Part shown: positions 1-10,718 of the stretch, piece by piece
How the letters are laid out: every line of letters starts with the position of its first letter
How positions within the stretch are numbered: position 1 is the stretch's first letter
Made by a program: the position numbers and the translations under genes
The notes under the pieces: model-generated
The model's database searches: none
What the model saw: the letters and a program-made list of their open reading frames with translations, nothing else
Told to the model about the DNA's origin: nothing
Assembly (NCBI GenBank): GCA_000508865.1
Contig: BAHP02000100.1
Coordinates: 1-40,777, forward strand
Direction: 5' to 3'
DNA: 40,777 bases
Source: Clostridiales bacterium VE202-01
Lineage (GTDB): Bacteria; Bacillota_I; Bacilli_A; Erysipelotrichales; Coprobacillaceae

Positions 1-53
1 ATGTTGGACATTTGAAAGCTGGATGATACAATTATTTTAGGGGAAGTGATTTT

Positions 54-1337
54 ATGAAATGTGATAACTGTGGTAATGAAATAAAAAATATGCTGGTTTG
101 CCCGCTGTGTGGATATCGTCAGGGAAAGATAAATCGCTGCAGTGTTTGTACAACAATAGTTCATTATGGTCAAAGTAATTGTCCTAATTGTGGGAATCCA
201 ACTAAATATTTAAAAAAAGAAGACATTAATAAAAAATATTATCTTAAAGATGATCTAGATTATTCAAAACATACAGCAACGACTCATGTTTATCAAAGTC
301 AGGAGATGTATGATTATCAAGAAAGTGATAATGATATAAAGAAACGCTTTGAAGAAGCGAGAGATAAATTAACTAGAAATCACAAAAAAACAGTTAAACG
401 GGATCGAGAAAAAAAGAATTTAATTGCAATAGTCTTAGGAATAATATTTTTATGGGGAGCACTTTTTAATTTGTTTGTTAGTGATGAAGCTAATGTTGAA
501 ATGGTTGATATAAAAGAAATGAGTATTAATGGTGATAATAATGATTTGATGATGGCAGGTAATTTTCAGCAGGGAAGTGTAGTGTTTTTAGATAATGATG
601 AACTTTATTTAGGTTGTGATTATGATCTAAAGAAGGCGGACCGATCTTTTGAAAAAATAGAAAATATTGATTTTATCTCAGATAGTTTGAGTGGAAATAT
701 TTATATTGAAGATAATTACATTTACTATGATAATTTTGGTATATATAAACGTTACGATATAAATAGTGGGAATATTGAGGAATTATTTTATGATGAAAAT
801 ATTTTACCAATAAAAAATCATCGTTTTTTGTATACCAATGAAATGAAGTTATATTTATATGAAAATGGTGAAAGCCGGTTAATAGACAGCCATGATATTT
901 ATTATTTAGCATTTGATTTTAAAACAGAACTTATTTATTTTGAAGTAGATGGAGCTATTAGGGCAATCGATTTAGAGGGACGATTCAAAAATGAATATGA
1001 TCTTTATGCAATAGGTAATTTTTATGTTGATGATGGAGTTATCTATTATAGTAATATTAATGGTATCGAAGCCTATGATACGAAAATAGATGATTCTATA
1101 AGTTATCTTGATGAAAGTGATATTTATAATTTTATTGTTACAAATAATGGAATTGTATATACTGATATGGAAAATGATTTATACTATCATAATTTTGATG
1201 ATGAGGAAATATATTTAATTGATAGTGATATTTATGAATTTAATGTAGCTGGTGACAAGATAATTTACAGAAGTAATGATGATGAATATAACTGGTATAT
1301 AAGTGATGGGTATAGTATGAGTAAGCTTTTTGAATAG
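54..1337 (+). CDS. Zinc-ribbon membrane protein with extracytoplasmic propeller-like domain
   Basis: Predicted 427-residue protein. It has two N-terminal four-cysteine zinc ribbons (C3, C6, C16, C19 and C29, C32, C43, C46), a charged linker, one membrane segment at about residues 123-142, and a large Asp/Tyr-rich C-terminal part outside the membrane. That part is built of short repeats of the 'IYYxN...I..YD' kind, which resemble the DUF5050-type propeller domain. The start is supported by AGGGGAAG ahead of the ATG. The next gene downstream has the same plan with a single ribbon, so the two look like paralogues. The function is unknown; a sensor or envelope-associated role is only an inference from topology. 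The 53 bases upstream are too short to assign to a gene. Confidence 0.8.
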   Translation: MKCDNCGNEIKNMLVCPLCGYRQGKINRCSVCTTIVHYGQSNCPNCGNPTKYLKKEDINKKYYLKDDLDYSKHTATTHVYQSQEMYDYQESDNDIKKRFEEARDKLTRNHKKTVKRDREKKNLIAIVLGIIFLWGALFNLFVSDEANVEMVDIKEMSINGDNNDLMMAGNFQQGSVVFLDNDELYLGCDYDLKKADRSFEKIENIDFISDSLSGNIYIEDNYIYYDNFGIYKRYDINSGNIEELFYDENILPIKNHRFLYTNEMKLYLYENGESRLIDSHDIYYLAFDFKTELIYFEVDGAIRAIDLEGRFKNEYDLYAIGNFYVDDGVIYYSNINGIEAYDTKIDDSISYLDESDIYNFIVTNNGIVYTDMENDLYYHNFDDEEIYLIDSDIYEFNVAGDKIIYRSNDDEYNWYISDGYSMSKLFE

Positions 1338-1369
1338 ACTTGATCTAAACAATTAAGTCTACTTTTTTT
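1335..1369 (+). terminator. Intrinsic terminator after the first zinc-ribbon gene
   Basis: A 7-bp stem (TAGACTT with AAGTCTA, 13-nt loop) is followed by a run of seven T. It starts inside the stop codon of the upstream gene, so the second zinc-ribbon gene probably has its own promoter. Confidence 0.65.
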
Positions 1370-1416
1370 GATCTAGTAATATGGTAAAATAAAAACATTA
1401 AAAAGCAGGTGATGAA

Positions 1417-2553
1417 ATGGAAGAAAATAAAAGATGTAAAAAATGTGGAGCTCCTTTATTGGCGGATGAGGATCGTTGTCCAATATGTGATACAGTACAA
1501 AATAATGATCATGACCAAATAACTGAAAAGAAAAATTATTGGAAAAATCCAATTATATGGACATTTTTTGTTGTGTTATTGATTATTAGTGTTGCAATCA
1601 ATGGGTATTTGAATGTTAATCCAATCGAATTAGCGGATCAGAAAGATGTTGATGAACAGGCATATGAAGATGCTGTTTTAACGATTGATGAGGAAACAAG
1701 TCAATATGCTCAAGCTACTAATAATAATGGACTGGCAGTAAGTTATGTTAATAAGGATAAGGTTTATATTGTAATGAATCAAGAATTGATTGCTTATGAT
1801 AAACAGTTGAATAATCGCGAACATGTATATGATTTTGCTTTAACAGATTTTAAAGATGATGGTAAATATTATTATTATCTTGATGAAAATAATGATTATT
1901 ATCGAGTTGATAAAGAAAGTAAAAGTGAGGATGTTTTATTAACTAATGTTTATTATGTTCAAAATTTAGGTGAAAAAATATATTATCAAAAAGATAGCGA
2001 TAATGAATCTATTTATTGCCTTGATTTATCAACTAATGAAGATAAAAAAATAAATGATGAAGTTTCATATAGCTTGATCATTGATGAACAAAGAGAACGG
2101 ATTTTTTATGTGAATGAAAATTCAGAATTAATCTCAATTAAATTTGATGGTAGTGATCGTAGAGCTCTAGCAAGTAATACTAACACATATACTTATGATG
2201 GGGAGTATTTATATTATATAAATGATAAAGGTTTAATTAAATGTGATTTAGATGGAAATCATAGTGATGTTTATGAAAATAATAATTTGCAGCTAGTTAA
2301 TATCGTTGATGATCATTTAGTTGTTCATGATGGTAATGTGATTTATACGATGACGCTTGAAGGTAAGAAGGTAAAAAAACTTTATACGATCGAAAGCATT
2401 GGAAAATTGACATTTGAGGTAGTAGGCGATAAACTTCTAGTTTTAACATCAATTTACCAAGAGGGAAATATTGGTTATGAAGTAGTTGGATTAGATGGCA
2501 AGAGACAGATATTAGAAAGTGATATACCAGAAATAGCTGGTGAAGAGATTTAG
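1417..2553 (+). CDS. Zinc-ribbon membrane protein, paralogue of the preceding gene
   Basis: Predicted 378-residue protein with one zinc ribbon (C7, C10, C21, C24), a membrane segment at about residues 46-65, and an exported C-terminal region with repeated 'YYY.D.N..YYRVD' and 'IYCLDLST' strands typical of DUF5050-like propellers. The ATG follows GCAGGTGATGAA, a usable ribosome site. It ends 9 bp before murF, so it may be co-transcribed with the peptidoglycan genes murF and ddl. The function is unknown. The zinc-ribbon, membrane and propeller order is a recurring Bacillota architecture, but I cannot assign a substrate. Confidence 0.8.
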   Translation: MEENKRCKKCGAPLLADEDRCPICDTVQNNDHDQITEKKNYWKNPIIWTFFVVLLIISVAINGYLNVNPIELADQKDVDEQAYEDAVLTIDEETSQYAQATNNNGLAVSYVNKDKVYIVMNQELIAYDKQLNNREHVYDFALTDFKDDGKYYYYLDENNDYYRVDKESKSEDVLLTNVYYVQNLGEKIYYQKDSDNESIYCLDLSTNEDKKINDEVSYSLIIDEQRERIFYVNENSELISIKFDGSDRRALASNTNTYTYDGEYLYYINDKGLIKCDLDGNHSDVYENNNLQLVNIVDDHLVVHDGNVIYTMTLEGKKVKKLYTIESIGKLTFEVVGDKLLVLTSIYQEGNIGYEVVGLDGKRQILESDIPEIAGEEI

Positions 2554-2562
2554 GGTGAAAAA

Positions 2563-3915
2563 ATGAATGTAAGGGAAATAATTAATGCCACAAATGGAAT
2601 TTTATTAAGTGGTGATGAAAATTTAGAAATTATAGGATTTAGTCAAGACAGTCGCAAAATTAAAGCTGGGATGATGTATATCCCATTAATTGGCGAGCGC
2701 TTTGATGGGCATGATTTTATTGAAAGCGCGTTTGCAAATGGCGCTAGTGCAATAATTAGTGATCGTGATATTAAATCTGATGATAAAGTAGTCATCAAGG
2801 TTGAAGATACATTAAAGGCTTTGCAGGATATGGCGCGATATTTAAGAAAGAATCGTAATGTCAAGGTCGTTGGTGTTACTGGCAGTGTTGGTAAAACAAG
2901 TACTAGAGATATGGTTTATAGCGTTGTTAAAAAGGGATATAAAACTTTAAAAACAGAGGGGAATTACAATAATAATATTGGATTGCCATTGACGATTTTA
3001 AGACATAAAGATGAAGAAGTGCTAGTTTTGGAAATGGGTATGAATCATTTAAAAGAAATGGAAGAATTGTCATTGATTGCTTTACCGGATATTAGTGCGA
3101 TTACTAATATTGGTACGGCACATATTGGAGAACTTGGCAGTCGTGAAAATATTTTAAAAGCTAAATTAGAAATAACTGTGGGAATGAAAGATGGTAGTTC
3201 TCTAATTATTAATAATGATAATGATCTGCTTTCAACAGTCGAATTAGATAATTTGGAACTTGTTAAAGTGGGAATTGATAGTGACAGTGATTTTAGGGCG
3301 CAAAATGTTGTTTTAAAAGATGATCATAGTACTTTTGAATTAAATTATTTAAATGAAATATATAAAGTAAATGTTCCGGTACCAGGTAATCATTTTGTTT
3401 TAAATGCTTTAATAGCTATTGCAATCGGAATTAAATTAGATATAAGTATAGAAAAGTGTATTCAGGGAATCAATGAATTTCAATTAACAAAGAAAAGAAT
3501 GGATATTATTGAGTTAAAAAATAACATTACTTTGATTGATGGAACATATAATGCTAGTGAAGATTCCATGAAATCAAGTTTAGATGTTTTAGCGACTTAT
3601 TCAAGAAGAAAGATTGCTGTTTTAGCGGATATGCTGGAACTTGGTGAGTTTAGTGAACAGCTTCATCGTAGTGTTGGTAAACATGTGGCTATTAAAAATA
3701 TCGATCTACTTGTAGTAGTAGGTAAAGAGGCACGGTTTATTGCAGCTGGGGCAAAAGATGCAGGAATGATGAATATTTATTGTTGTAAAGATAATGAGGA
3801 AGTGATAAATTATTTAAGAAATAATTTATGTAGTAATGATGTGGTTTTATTAAAGGGATCAAATGGAATGAAACTTAAAGATGTCGTTACGCAAATAGAG
3901 GAGAAATTATCGTGA
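2563..3915 (+). CDS. murF: UDP-N-acetylmuramoyl-tripeptide--D-alanyl-D-alanine ligase
   Basis: MurF adds the D-Ala-D-Ala dipeptide to UDP-MurNAc-tripeptide in the cytoplasm, the last soluble step of peptidoglycan precursor synthesis. The 450-residue protein has the N-terminal Mur ligase fold (SQDSRKIKAGMMYIPL near residues 27-42), the ATP-binding P-loop GVTGSVGKTS at residues 104-113, the central ligase domain with EMGMNH, and the C-terminal domain with DGTYNASEDSM and LKGSNGMKL. Its length is normal for the family. GGGTGA precedes the ATG. Its stop overlaps the GTG start of ddl, whose product supplies the dipeptide, so the two are translationally coupled. Confidence 0.96.
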   Translation: MNVREIINATNGILLSGDENLEIIGFSQDSRKIKAGMMYIPLIGERFDGHDFIESAFANGASAIISDRDIKSDDKVVIKVEDTLKALQDMARYLRKNRNVKVVGVTGSVGKTSTRDMVYSVVKKGYKTLKTEGNYNNNIGLPLTILRHKDEEVLVLEMGMNHLKEMEELSLIALPDISAITNIGTAHIGELGSRENILKAKLEITVGMKDGSSLIINNDNDLLSTVELDNLELVKVGIDSDSDFRAQNVVLKDDHSTFELNYLNEIYKVNVPVPGNHFVLNALIAIAIGIKLDISIEKCIQGINEFQLTKKRMDIIELKNNITLIDGTYNASEDSMKSSLDVLATYSRRKIAVLADMLELGEFSEQLHRSVGKHVAIKNIDLLVVVGKEARFIAAGAKDAGMMNIYCCKDNEEVINYLRNNLCSNDVVLLKGSNGMKLKDVVTQIEEKLS

Positions 3916-4952
3916 AAAAGAAATTGTTGGTTTTATGTGGTGGACAATCTAGTGAACATATAGTATCTAGAATGTCATGTACATCAGTTTTAAATAATCT
4001 TGATAAAGAAAAATATGATCTTACACTAGTAGGTATCGATTTAGATGGAAACTGGTATTATTTAAATGCTGATCAGCAGGATTTAGCGAAAGATAACTGG
4101 TTAGAGAATAGTCAGCTGGTTGATGATATCTATGGTTTATTACGAAAACAAGATGTAGCTTTTCCCGTATTGCATGGATTATATGGGGAAGATGGAACGA
4201 TTCAGGGATTATTTGAACTAGCAAAAGTAGCATATGTTGGCTGCCGAGTATTTAGCTCTAGTGTTGCAATGGATAAAATATATACTAAAAAAATTCTGGA
4301 TACAGTAGGGATTCCTCAAGTTAAATCAATTTATATAAAAAAACGTTATGACAATAAATTAGTAGTAGTAGATAATAACTTTGATGAAATTGATGATGTT
4401 GAAAATTATATTGTTAAAGAACTAGGAATGCCTTGTTTTATTAAAGCTAGCCGTTCTGGTTCAAGTGTTGGATGCTATCGTTGCGATAGTCAAGAGGAAT
4501 TAATGGATCGATTGAATGAAGCGGCAAAATATGATCGTCACATTGTAGTAGAAGAGTGTGTTGATTGTATCGAGTTAGAAACAGCAGTTTTAGGAAATGA
4601 TGATGTGATCGTTTCTCGAGTAGGTCAAATTATGCCCCATGGTGAGTTTTATACTTTTGAATCAAAATATGAGGATGAAGAAAGTAAGACTTGTATTCCG
4701 GCTCTAGTCGATCAAAGTATTCAAGAACAAATTCGAGCATATGCAATCAAAGCGTTTAAAGCAATTGATGGTCATGGATTAAGTCGCGTTGATTTCTTTT
4801 TGGATAAGAAAACAAATAAAATTTATTTAAATGAAATTAATACGATGCCTGGTTTTACCAAAATATCGATGTATCCTCAGTTAATGGATGATTTTGGTAT
4901 TAGTTATAGTGAATTGTTGGATCGTTTAATTGAACTAGCAGTTCAAAAATAA
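3912..4952 (+). CDS. ddl: D-alanine--D-alanine ligase
   Basis: Ddl joins two D-alanines with ATP, giving the dipeptide used by MurF. The 346-residue protein has the ATP-grasp pattern: N-terminal CGGQSSEH, then HGLYGEDGTIQG, KASRSGSSVG, and the metal-binding end LNEINTMPGFT. The omega-loop segment FYTFESKY keeps the final Tyr expected for D-Ala-D-Ala ligases and lacks the Phe of D-lactate ligases, which argues for the normal dipeptide product. It starts with GTG, overlapping the murF stop by 4 bp. Confidence 0.95.
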   Translation: MKKKLLVLCGGQSSEHIVSRMSCTSVLNNLDKEKYDLTLVGIDLDGNWYYLNADQQDLAKDNWLENSQLVDDIYGLLRKQDVAFPVLHGLYGEDGTIQGLFELAKVAYVGCRVFSSSVAMDKIYTKKILDTVGIPQVKSIYIKKRYDNKLVVVDNNFDEIDDVENYIVKELGMPCFIKASRSGSSVGCYRCDSQEELMDRLNEAAKYDRHIVVEECVDCIELETAVLGNDDVIVSRVGQIMPHGEFYTFESKYEDEESKTCIPALVDQSIQEQIRAYAIKAFKAIDGHGLSRVDFFLDKKTNKIYLNEINTMPGFTKISMYPQLMDDFGISYSELLDRLIELAVQK

Positions 4953-4983
4953 AAATATAGACCTAAATTTGGTCTATATTTTT
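4951..4983. terminator. Bidirectional terminator between ddl and the capA-like gene
   Basis: A perfect 13-bp stem (AAAAATATAGACC with GGTCTATATTTTT, 7-nt loop) lies between convergent genes. It is A-rich on one side and T-rich on the other, so it can end transcription from both directions. Confidence 0.85.
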
Positions 4984-6172
4984 ATTTGATATAATTAATA
5001 TTAAATTGTTGATCAATTATATTGTTAAAACTATTAATAATAAAATTTTTGTTCAATCCTTTTGAATAACGATCATGACTTGTTTCTAGTTCTTCATTAT
5101 AGAGATTTAAAGGAACAAGTTTAAAATTTTCAAAGTTTTGATCATAGTAATTAATGATTGGTGTATAAGTAACTTTTTTTATTGAAGTTTTATGCTCTTT
5201 TTTTTCAAACTCTGTTTGCAAGATCATAGAAATGTTATATGCATTGGCAAATTCATTTGTAGCTCGGGTAACTTGATTATCTGCTGAGATAAAAGAGCCT
5301 AATGAGTATGCAACAAGGGTTTTATGATCGTTGTTTTCCAACCATTCGATTGGCTGGATACAATGCGAGTGATGACCAATAATTATATCAACACCCAACT
5401 CATTTAAATAATTAGCCAGTTCTTTTTGTTCATCGTTGACAGTGTAAGTAAATTCATTGCCCCAATGCATACTAACGATTACTACATCACTAATTTGTTT
5501 AGCTTGTTCAACTTCATTTTTAATAATATCTTTATGTTCATCATCTAGTTTCATCGTATCAAGATTACGATAATAACCAATTAAATTTTGATTTTGATAA
5601 TCTAGTTTATTAGTTTTATAAGTGTAACCAAGAAAACTGAATGTAATATTGTTAATTTTTTTGGTTTTGATTTTTTGTCGATCTTCAACAGATGAATATA
5701 CTCCAGTAGTTAAAATATTATGTTTATTAAAAAAATTGATTGTATTATTGCGTCCTTCAATTCCGGCATCGTTAGCATGATTGTTGGCAAGATTAAGGGC
5801 ATCAACACCCATATCAATAACTTCTTGACCAATTTGTATAGGTGCATTAAAACTATAACCTTTGCCAGAAATACCTAATTCACTTCCTCCGATTGGCACC
5901 TCCATATTAGCGAGAGTTAGATCATCATTTAAAAAGTAAGGTTTTACTAAATCATAATAACCTTTATTTTCATAATCGGAACCAAGCCAGTCATAATAAG
6001 GCTGTTCATATAATAAGTCTCCAATAAAGGATGCTATAACTGTAGTTGTTGATTTGGCTGGAATTTTATCAGATGTTTTTTTGTTTGTAGAATAATAATT
6101 CCAGCTAGTATTAATAATTGTAAATAAAATAATAAATAAAATTATTTTAAAGGGCCATTTCAATCTACGCAT
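4982..6172 (-). CDS. CapA-family (PGA_cap) metallophosphatase-like membrane protein
   Basis: Family member of the poly-gamma-glutamate CapA/PgsA group, which has a calcineurin-like metallophosphatase fold. The motifs are visible: FIGDLL near the N terminus, ANMEVP, NLANNHANDAG, VVSMHWGNEF and IIGHHSHCIQPIEW. An N-terminal basic stretch and hydrophobic helix anchor it, with the catalytic domain outside. I choose the internal ATG at 6172 (396 residues) over the ATG at 6199, because GGTGAT sits just upstream of it and the protein then begins MRRLKWPFKI, a normal anchor start. No capB/capC partner is present, so polyglutamate synthesis is not implied. Many Bacillota have solitary copies of unknown substrate. 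Confidence 0.88.
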   Translation of the reverse strand: MRRLKWPFKIILFIILFTIINTSWNYYSTNKKTSDKIPAKSTTTVIASFIGDLLYEQPYYDWLGSDYENKGYYDLVKPYFLNDDLTLANMEVPIGGSELGISGKGYSFNAPIQIGQEVIDMGVDALNLANNHANDAGIEGRNNTINFFNKHNILTTGVYSSVEDRQKIKTKKINNITFSFLGYTYKTNKLDYQNQNLIGYYRNLDTMKLDDEHKDIIKNEVEQAKQISDVVIVSMHWGNEFTYTVNDEQKELANYLNELGVDIIIGHHSHCIQPIEWLENNDHKTLVAYSLGSFISADNQVTRATNEFANAYNISMILQTEFEKKEHKTSIKKVTYTPIINYYDQNFENFKLVPLNLYNEELETSHDRYSKGLNKNFIINSFNNIIDQQFNINYIK

Positions 6173-6312
6173 TTTTATCACCACTATATATTTTAACATA
6201 TAAGGGTAAAACGTATACTTAATTATTTTTATAAAAACTAAATGATTTCTTAAGATAAATTAGCTATTTTAGTATTTTTAATTTAGTAAAATGTTATCGA
6301 GGAGTTGAAATT

Positions 6313-6951
6313 ATGAATGATGAAGTTGAATTAGAAATTACGTGTATTCACTGTTTGGAAAAAGGAACGAAGAAACTGTTCCCGATTATTAAAAGTGATA
6401 ATTTGAGGGCAAAGGAATTAATATTTAATGATGAACTATTTTTATATCGTTGCAGTCATTGTGGTCATTATCAAAAAATAGTATATGAGTGTGTATATTA
6501 TGATGATAAATTAAAATATGCAGTTATTTTATCTCATGATGGATCAAAAAAAATATCAAAAATGGAGGTAAATAAATATCAAATAAGATTTGTCAAAGAA
6601 CTAAATGAACTTAAAGAAAAAATTATTATAAAAGAACATAATTTGGATGATCGAATTGTCGAAATTATGAAAAATAAGATAAGAAGTACAATAACGAGTA
6701 AGGCAACGTATCGTTTGTTTTTGGTTAATGATCATAATGAATTAGTTTTTATGCTGGTTTATCCAAATAATGAAATTATTAAAACCTATACATTTGATTA
6801 TACAATGTATTTTGATTTAAAAAATAAATATGAAAAGAGTTTATTAGATGATTATATTGTTGATGCTAAGTACGCGTCTAAAATTATTTTGAATTCTGAT
6901 GATATAATTAGAGATAAGCAAATAAACGCTGATATTTCCAAGGTTTTTTAG
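6313..6951 (+). CDS. CpXC-type zinc protein
   Basis: Predicted 212-residue cytoplasmic protein. The first 75 residues carry two CxxC pairs (C11, C14 and C47, C50) with the spacing of the CpXC domain, a zinc-ribbon-like family of unknown function. The remaining part is Lys/Asp-rich and has no motif I recognise. GAGGAGT precedes the ATG. It stands alone between the capA-like gene and the ilv-leu promoter, with no obvious terminator after it. Confidence 0.75.
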   Translation: MNDEVELEITCIHCLEKGTKKLFPIIKSDNLRAKELIFNDELFLYRCSHCGHYQKIVYECVYYDDKLKYAVILSHDGSKKISKMEVNKYQIRFVKELNELKEKIIIKEHNLDDRIVEIMKNKIRSTITSKATYRLFLVNDHNELVFMLVYPNNEIIKTYTFDYTMYFDLKNKYEKSLLDDYIVDAKYASKIILNSDDIIRDKQINADISKVF

Positions 6952-6965
6952 GTTGATATTTTTGT

Positions 6966-7000
6966 GTAATAATTAATTATCGAAGTAATAATTAATTGTC
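6966..7000. repeat. 16-bp direct repeat upstream of the ilv-leu promoter
   Basis: GTAATAATTAATTATC and GTAATAATTAATTGTC are repeated with a 19-bp period (15 of 16 positions identical), 22 bp upstream of the -35 box. Each copy contains the palindromic core TAATTAATTA. It could be a regulator site for the operon, but the binding protein is unknown. Confidence 0.5.
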
Positions 7001-7021
7001 TTTAAAATTTATGAAAAAAGG

Positions 7022-7050
7022 TTGACTTCGACAAAATATCGGGCTATCAT
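7022..7050 (+). promoter_or_regulatory. Sigma-A-type promoter of the ilv-leu operon
   Basis: TTGACT (7022-7027), a 17-bp spacer and TATCAT (7045-7050). Transcription from here would begin near 7057, just ahead of the T-box leader. Confidence 0.75.
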
Positions 7051-7074
7051 ATTCAGTAACATAACTTAAATACT

Positions 7075-7354
7075 TTGATAGGAACTAGTAGATAAATTTT
7101 TCAAGCATAGAGAAGTTCTGGCTGGTGGAAAGAGCTGTTGAGGGTTTATTGAACTCATCCTTGAGTGGAGCGCTGAATCAAGTAGGTGGCTACGGAATGC
7201 AACCGTTATCTAGCAAGAGTATGAACTAACTATATAATAGCGTACTTAGTGAGGTTAATATCGTGAGGTATTAATAAATTGAGGTGGAACCACGGGGTTA
7301 CTATACCTTCGTCCTCAAAGTGACAGGAGTCATTTTGAGTGCGAGGGTTTTTTT
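7075..7354 (+). promoter_or_regulatory. T-box leader, probably leucine-specific
   Basis: A tRNA-sensing leader that lets transcription continue when uncharged tRNA is bound. The T-box sequence GAGGTGGAACCACGG is at 7281-7295. The competing terminator is at 7306-7354: a long stem from CCTTCG to CGAGGG around loop AGGA, followed by seven T. In the stem I region, AGTA near 7089 and GAACTCATC at 7151-7159 form the two sides of the specifier loop. The codon after GAA is CTC (7154-7156, leucine), the specifier expected for an operon headed by leuA. The codon identity is my reading of the fold, not a computed structure. Confidence 0.9.
7306..7354 (+). terminator. Regulated terminator of the T-box leader
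   Basis: CTCAAAGTGAC pairs with GTCATTTTGAG around a four-base AGGA loop, flanked by CCTTCG and CGAGGG, then T7. It is mutually exclusive with the antiterminator formed by the T-box sequence just upstream. Confidence 0.85.
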
Positions 7355-7388
7355 ATAAGTATTTAAAATAATGAGGAGGAAAAATAAA

Positions 7389-9064
7389 ATGATGAATTAT
7401 CAAAAGTATAAGAGATTTGAACCAATCAGCTTTAAAGAACGTACTTGGCCTGATAAACAAATTGAAAAAGCGCCAACATGGGTTTCTGTTGATTTACGTG
7501 ATGGTAATCAAGCTTTGATCACGCCGATGAAAATAGAAGAAAAAGTAGAAATGTTTCAACTCTTAGTTGATATGGGATTTAAAGAAATAGAAGTTGGTTT
7601 TCCTTCTTCTAGTCAAATAGAATATGATTTTTTAAGAATTTTAATTGATGAAAATTTAATTCCTGATGATGTCACAGTACAAGTCTTGACTCAGGCAAGG
7701 GAACATTTGATTAGAAAGACATTTGAATCGTTAAAAGGATTAAAAAGAGCAATCGTACATGTTTATAATTCTACTTCAGTATTACAAAGAGATGTGGTAT
7801 TTAATAAGGGGAAAGAAGAAATTAAACAAATTGCGATTGATGGTGTTAAATTAGTTAAAGATTTAAGTAAAGAATTTGATGGAGAAGTGATTCTTGAATA
7901 TTCACCAGAAAGCTTTACAGGAACAGAATTAGACTATGCTTTAGAAGTGTGTGAAGCTGTAATGGATGAATGGGGAGCATCAAAAGATAAGAAAGTGATT
8001 ATTAATTTGCCATCGACAGTAGAAATGTCAACGCCAAATGTTTATGCTGACCAAATTGAATGGATGTCAACACATTTTAAAGATCGTGAACGAGTAATAC
8101 TTTCATTACACACGCATAATGATCGTGGCTGTGGTGTCGCAGCAACAGAACTTGGTATTATGGCTGGTGCTGATCGTGTTGAAGGAACTATTTTTGGAAA
8201 TGGTGAAAGAACTGGAAATGTTGATATTGTCAATGTTGCTTTAAATATGTTTACTCAAGGAGTTGATCCAAAACTTGAGGTAAGTAATATTAATAATATA
8301 AAACATGTATATGAAAAAGTTACTAAGATGGAAGTTCCACCACGTCATCCGTATGTTGGAAAGTTAGTTTTTACGGCTTTTTCTGGTAGTCATCAAGATG
8401 CAATCAATAAAGGAATGCATGCGATGCAGGAAAGAAATGATGGTATTTGGGAAGTGCCTTATTTACCTATTGATCCAAGTGATGTTGTCGCCAATATGAA
8501 CCAATTGTGCGAATTAATTCACAATCAGGTAAAGGTGGCGTTGCTTATGTGATGGAAAGTATGTACGGGTTCCATTTACCAAAAGGATTACAAGTGGATT
8601 TTGCAAAAATAATTCAAGATATAAGTGAAGAAGAAGGAGAAGTTTCTCCAGAAAGAGTTTATGATACATTTATTGAAGAGTATGTAGATAACGAAGAACC
8701 TTATCGCTTTATTAAACAAAAGCTGGTTGATATAAGTGAAGATGAAACTGAATATGAAAGACGGGCAGAAATTACGATTGAAGCACATGGTGAAGTTGTA
8801 ACTTTAACGGGTTATGGAAATGGGCCAATTGATGCTGTGAAAAACGCCTTGAATTCACTTCCAGAATTACATTCGCATTTATTGGATTATAGTGAGCATG
8901 CTTTAACTTCAGGATCAAGTTCAAAAGCGGCAGCTTATGTTTATTTAAGGGCTAAGGGAAGTGCTTGTCAAGAATATGGTGTAGGGATTCATCCAAATAT
9001 TACAACGGCAACAATAAAAGCAATTGTATCAGGAATGAATCGCTTAACTAAGGCAATGAAATAA
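7389..9064 (+). pseudogene. leuA: 2-isopropylmalate synthase, interrupted by a one-base frameshift
   Basis: LeuA condenses acetyl-CoA with 2-oxoisovalerate, the first committed step of leucine synthesis. Motifs place it in the long ~560-residue class: RTWPDKQIEKAP, SVDLRDGNQAL, the HTHND metal-binding motif, GTIFGNGERTGN, and a C-terminal regulatory domain with RINSQSGKGG. I choose ATG 7389 because GAGGAGG lies just before it; the ATG at 7371 overlaps that ribosome site. The reading frame breaks at 8487: GAT GTT GT CGC should read GAT GTT GGT CGC, so one G is missing, and the linker continues in the next frame as RQYEPIVRINSQ. As read, the product would lose its C-terminal domain. No other stop occurs on either side, so the break is recent or a sequencing error. 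Confidence 0.88.
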
Positions 9065-9083
9065 GAAGAAGGGAGCCAATAAC

Positions 9084-10630
<1,547 letters not shown>

Positions 10631-10631
10631 T

Positions 10632-10686
10632 CAACACACACTTTTGTGTGTTGTAACTAGGGAGTAAGCTACTCCCTAATTACAAC
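10632..10686 (+). other. Two overlapping hairpins between ilvC and leuC
   Basis: The first is a perfect 9-bp stem (CAACACACA with TGTGTGTTG, 10632-10653). The second is a 16-bp stem with one mismatch (10650-10686; core TAGGGAGTA with TACTCCCTA, flank GTTGTAA with TTACAAC). They share four bases at 10650-10653, so the full forms exclude each other. No T run follows, so this is not a classical terminator. It may be an mRNA processing or stability element inside the operon. Confidence 0.6.
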
Positions 10687-10718
10687 CTACAAAGGTCAAG
10701 ATAAGGGGGATTATAATC

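Noticed and set aside
1-53. A possible end of an upstream gene (a stop at 13-15).
   Set aside because: Too short to tell coding from non-coding.
8507-9064. A separate 185-residue gene after leuA.
   Set aside because: Its sequence is the C-terminal domain of LeuA, continuous with the upstream part apart from one missing base.
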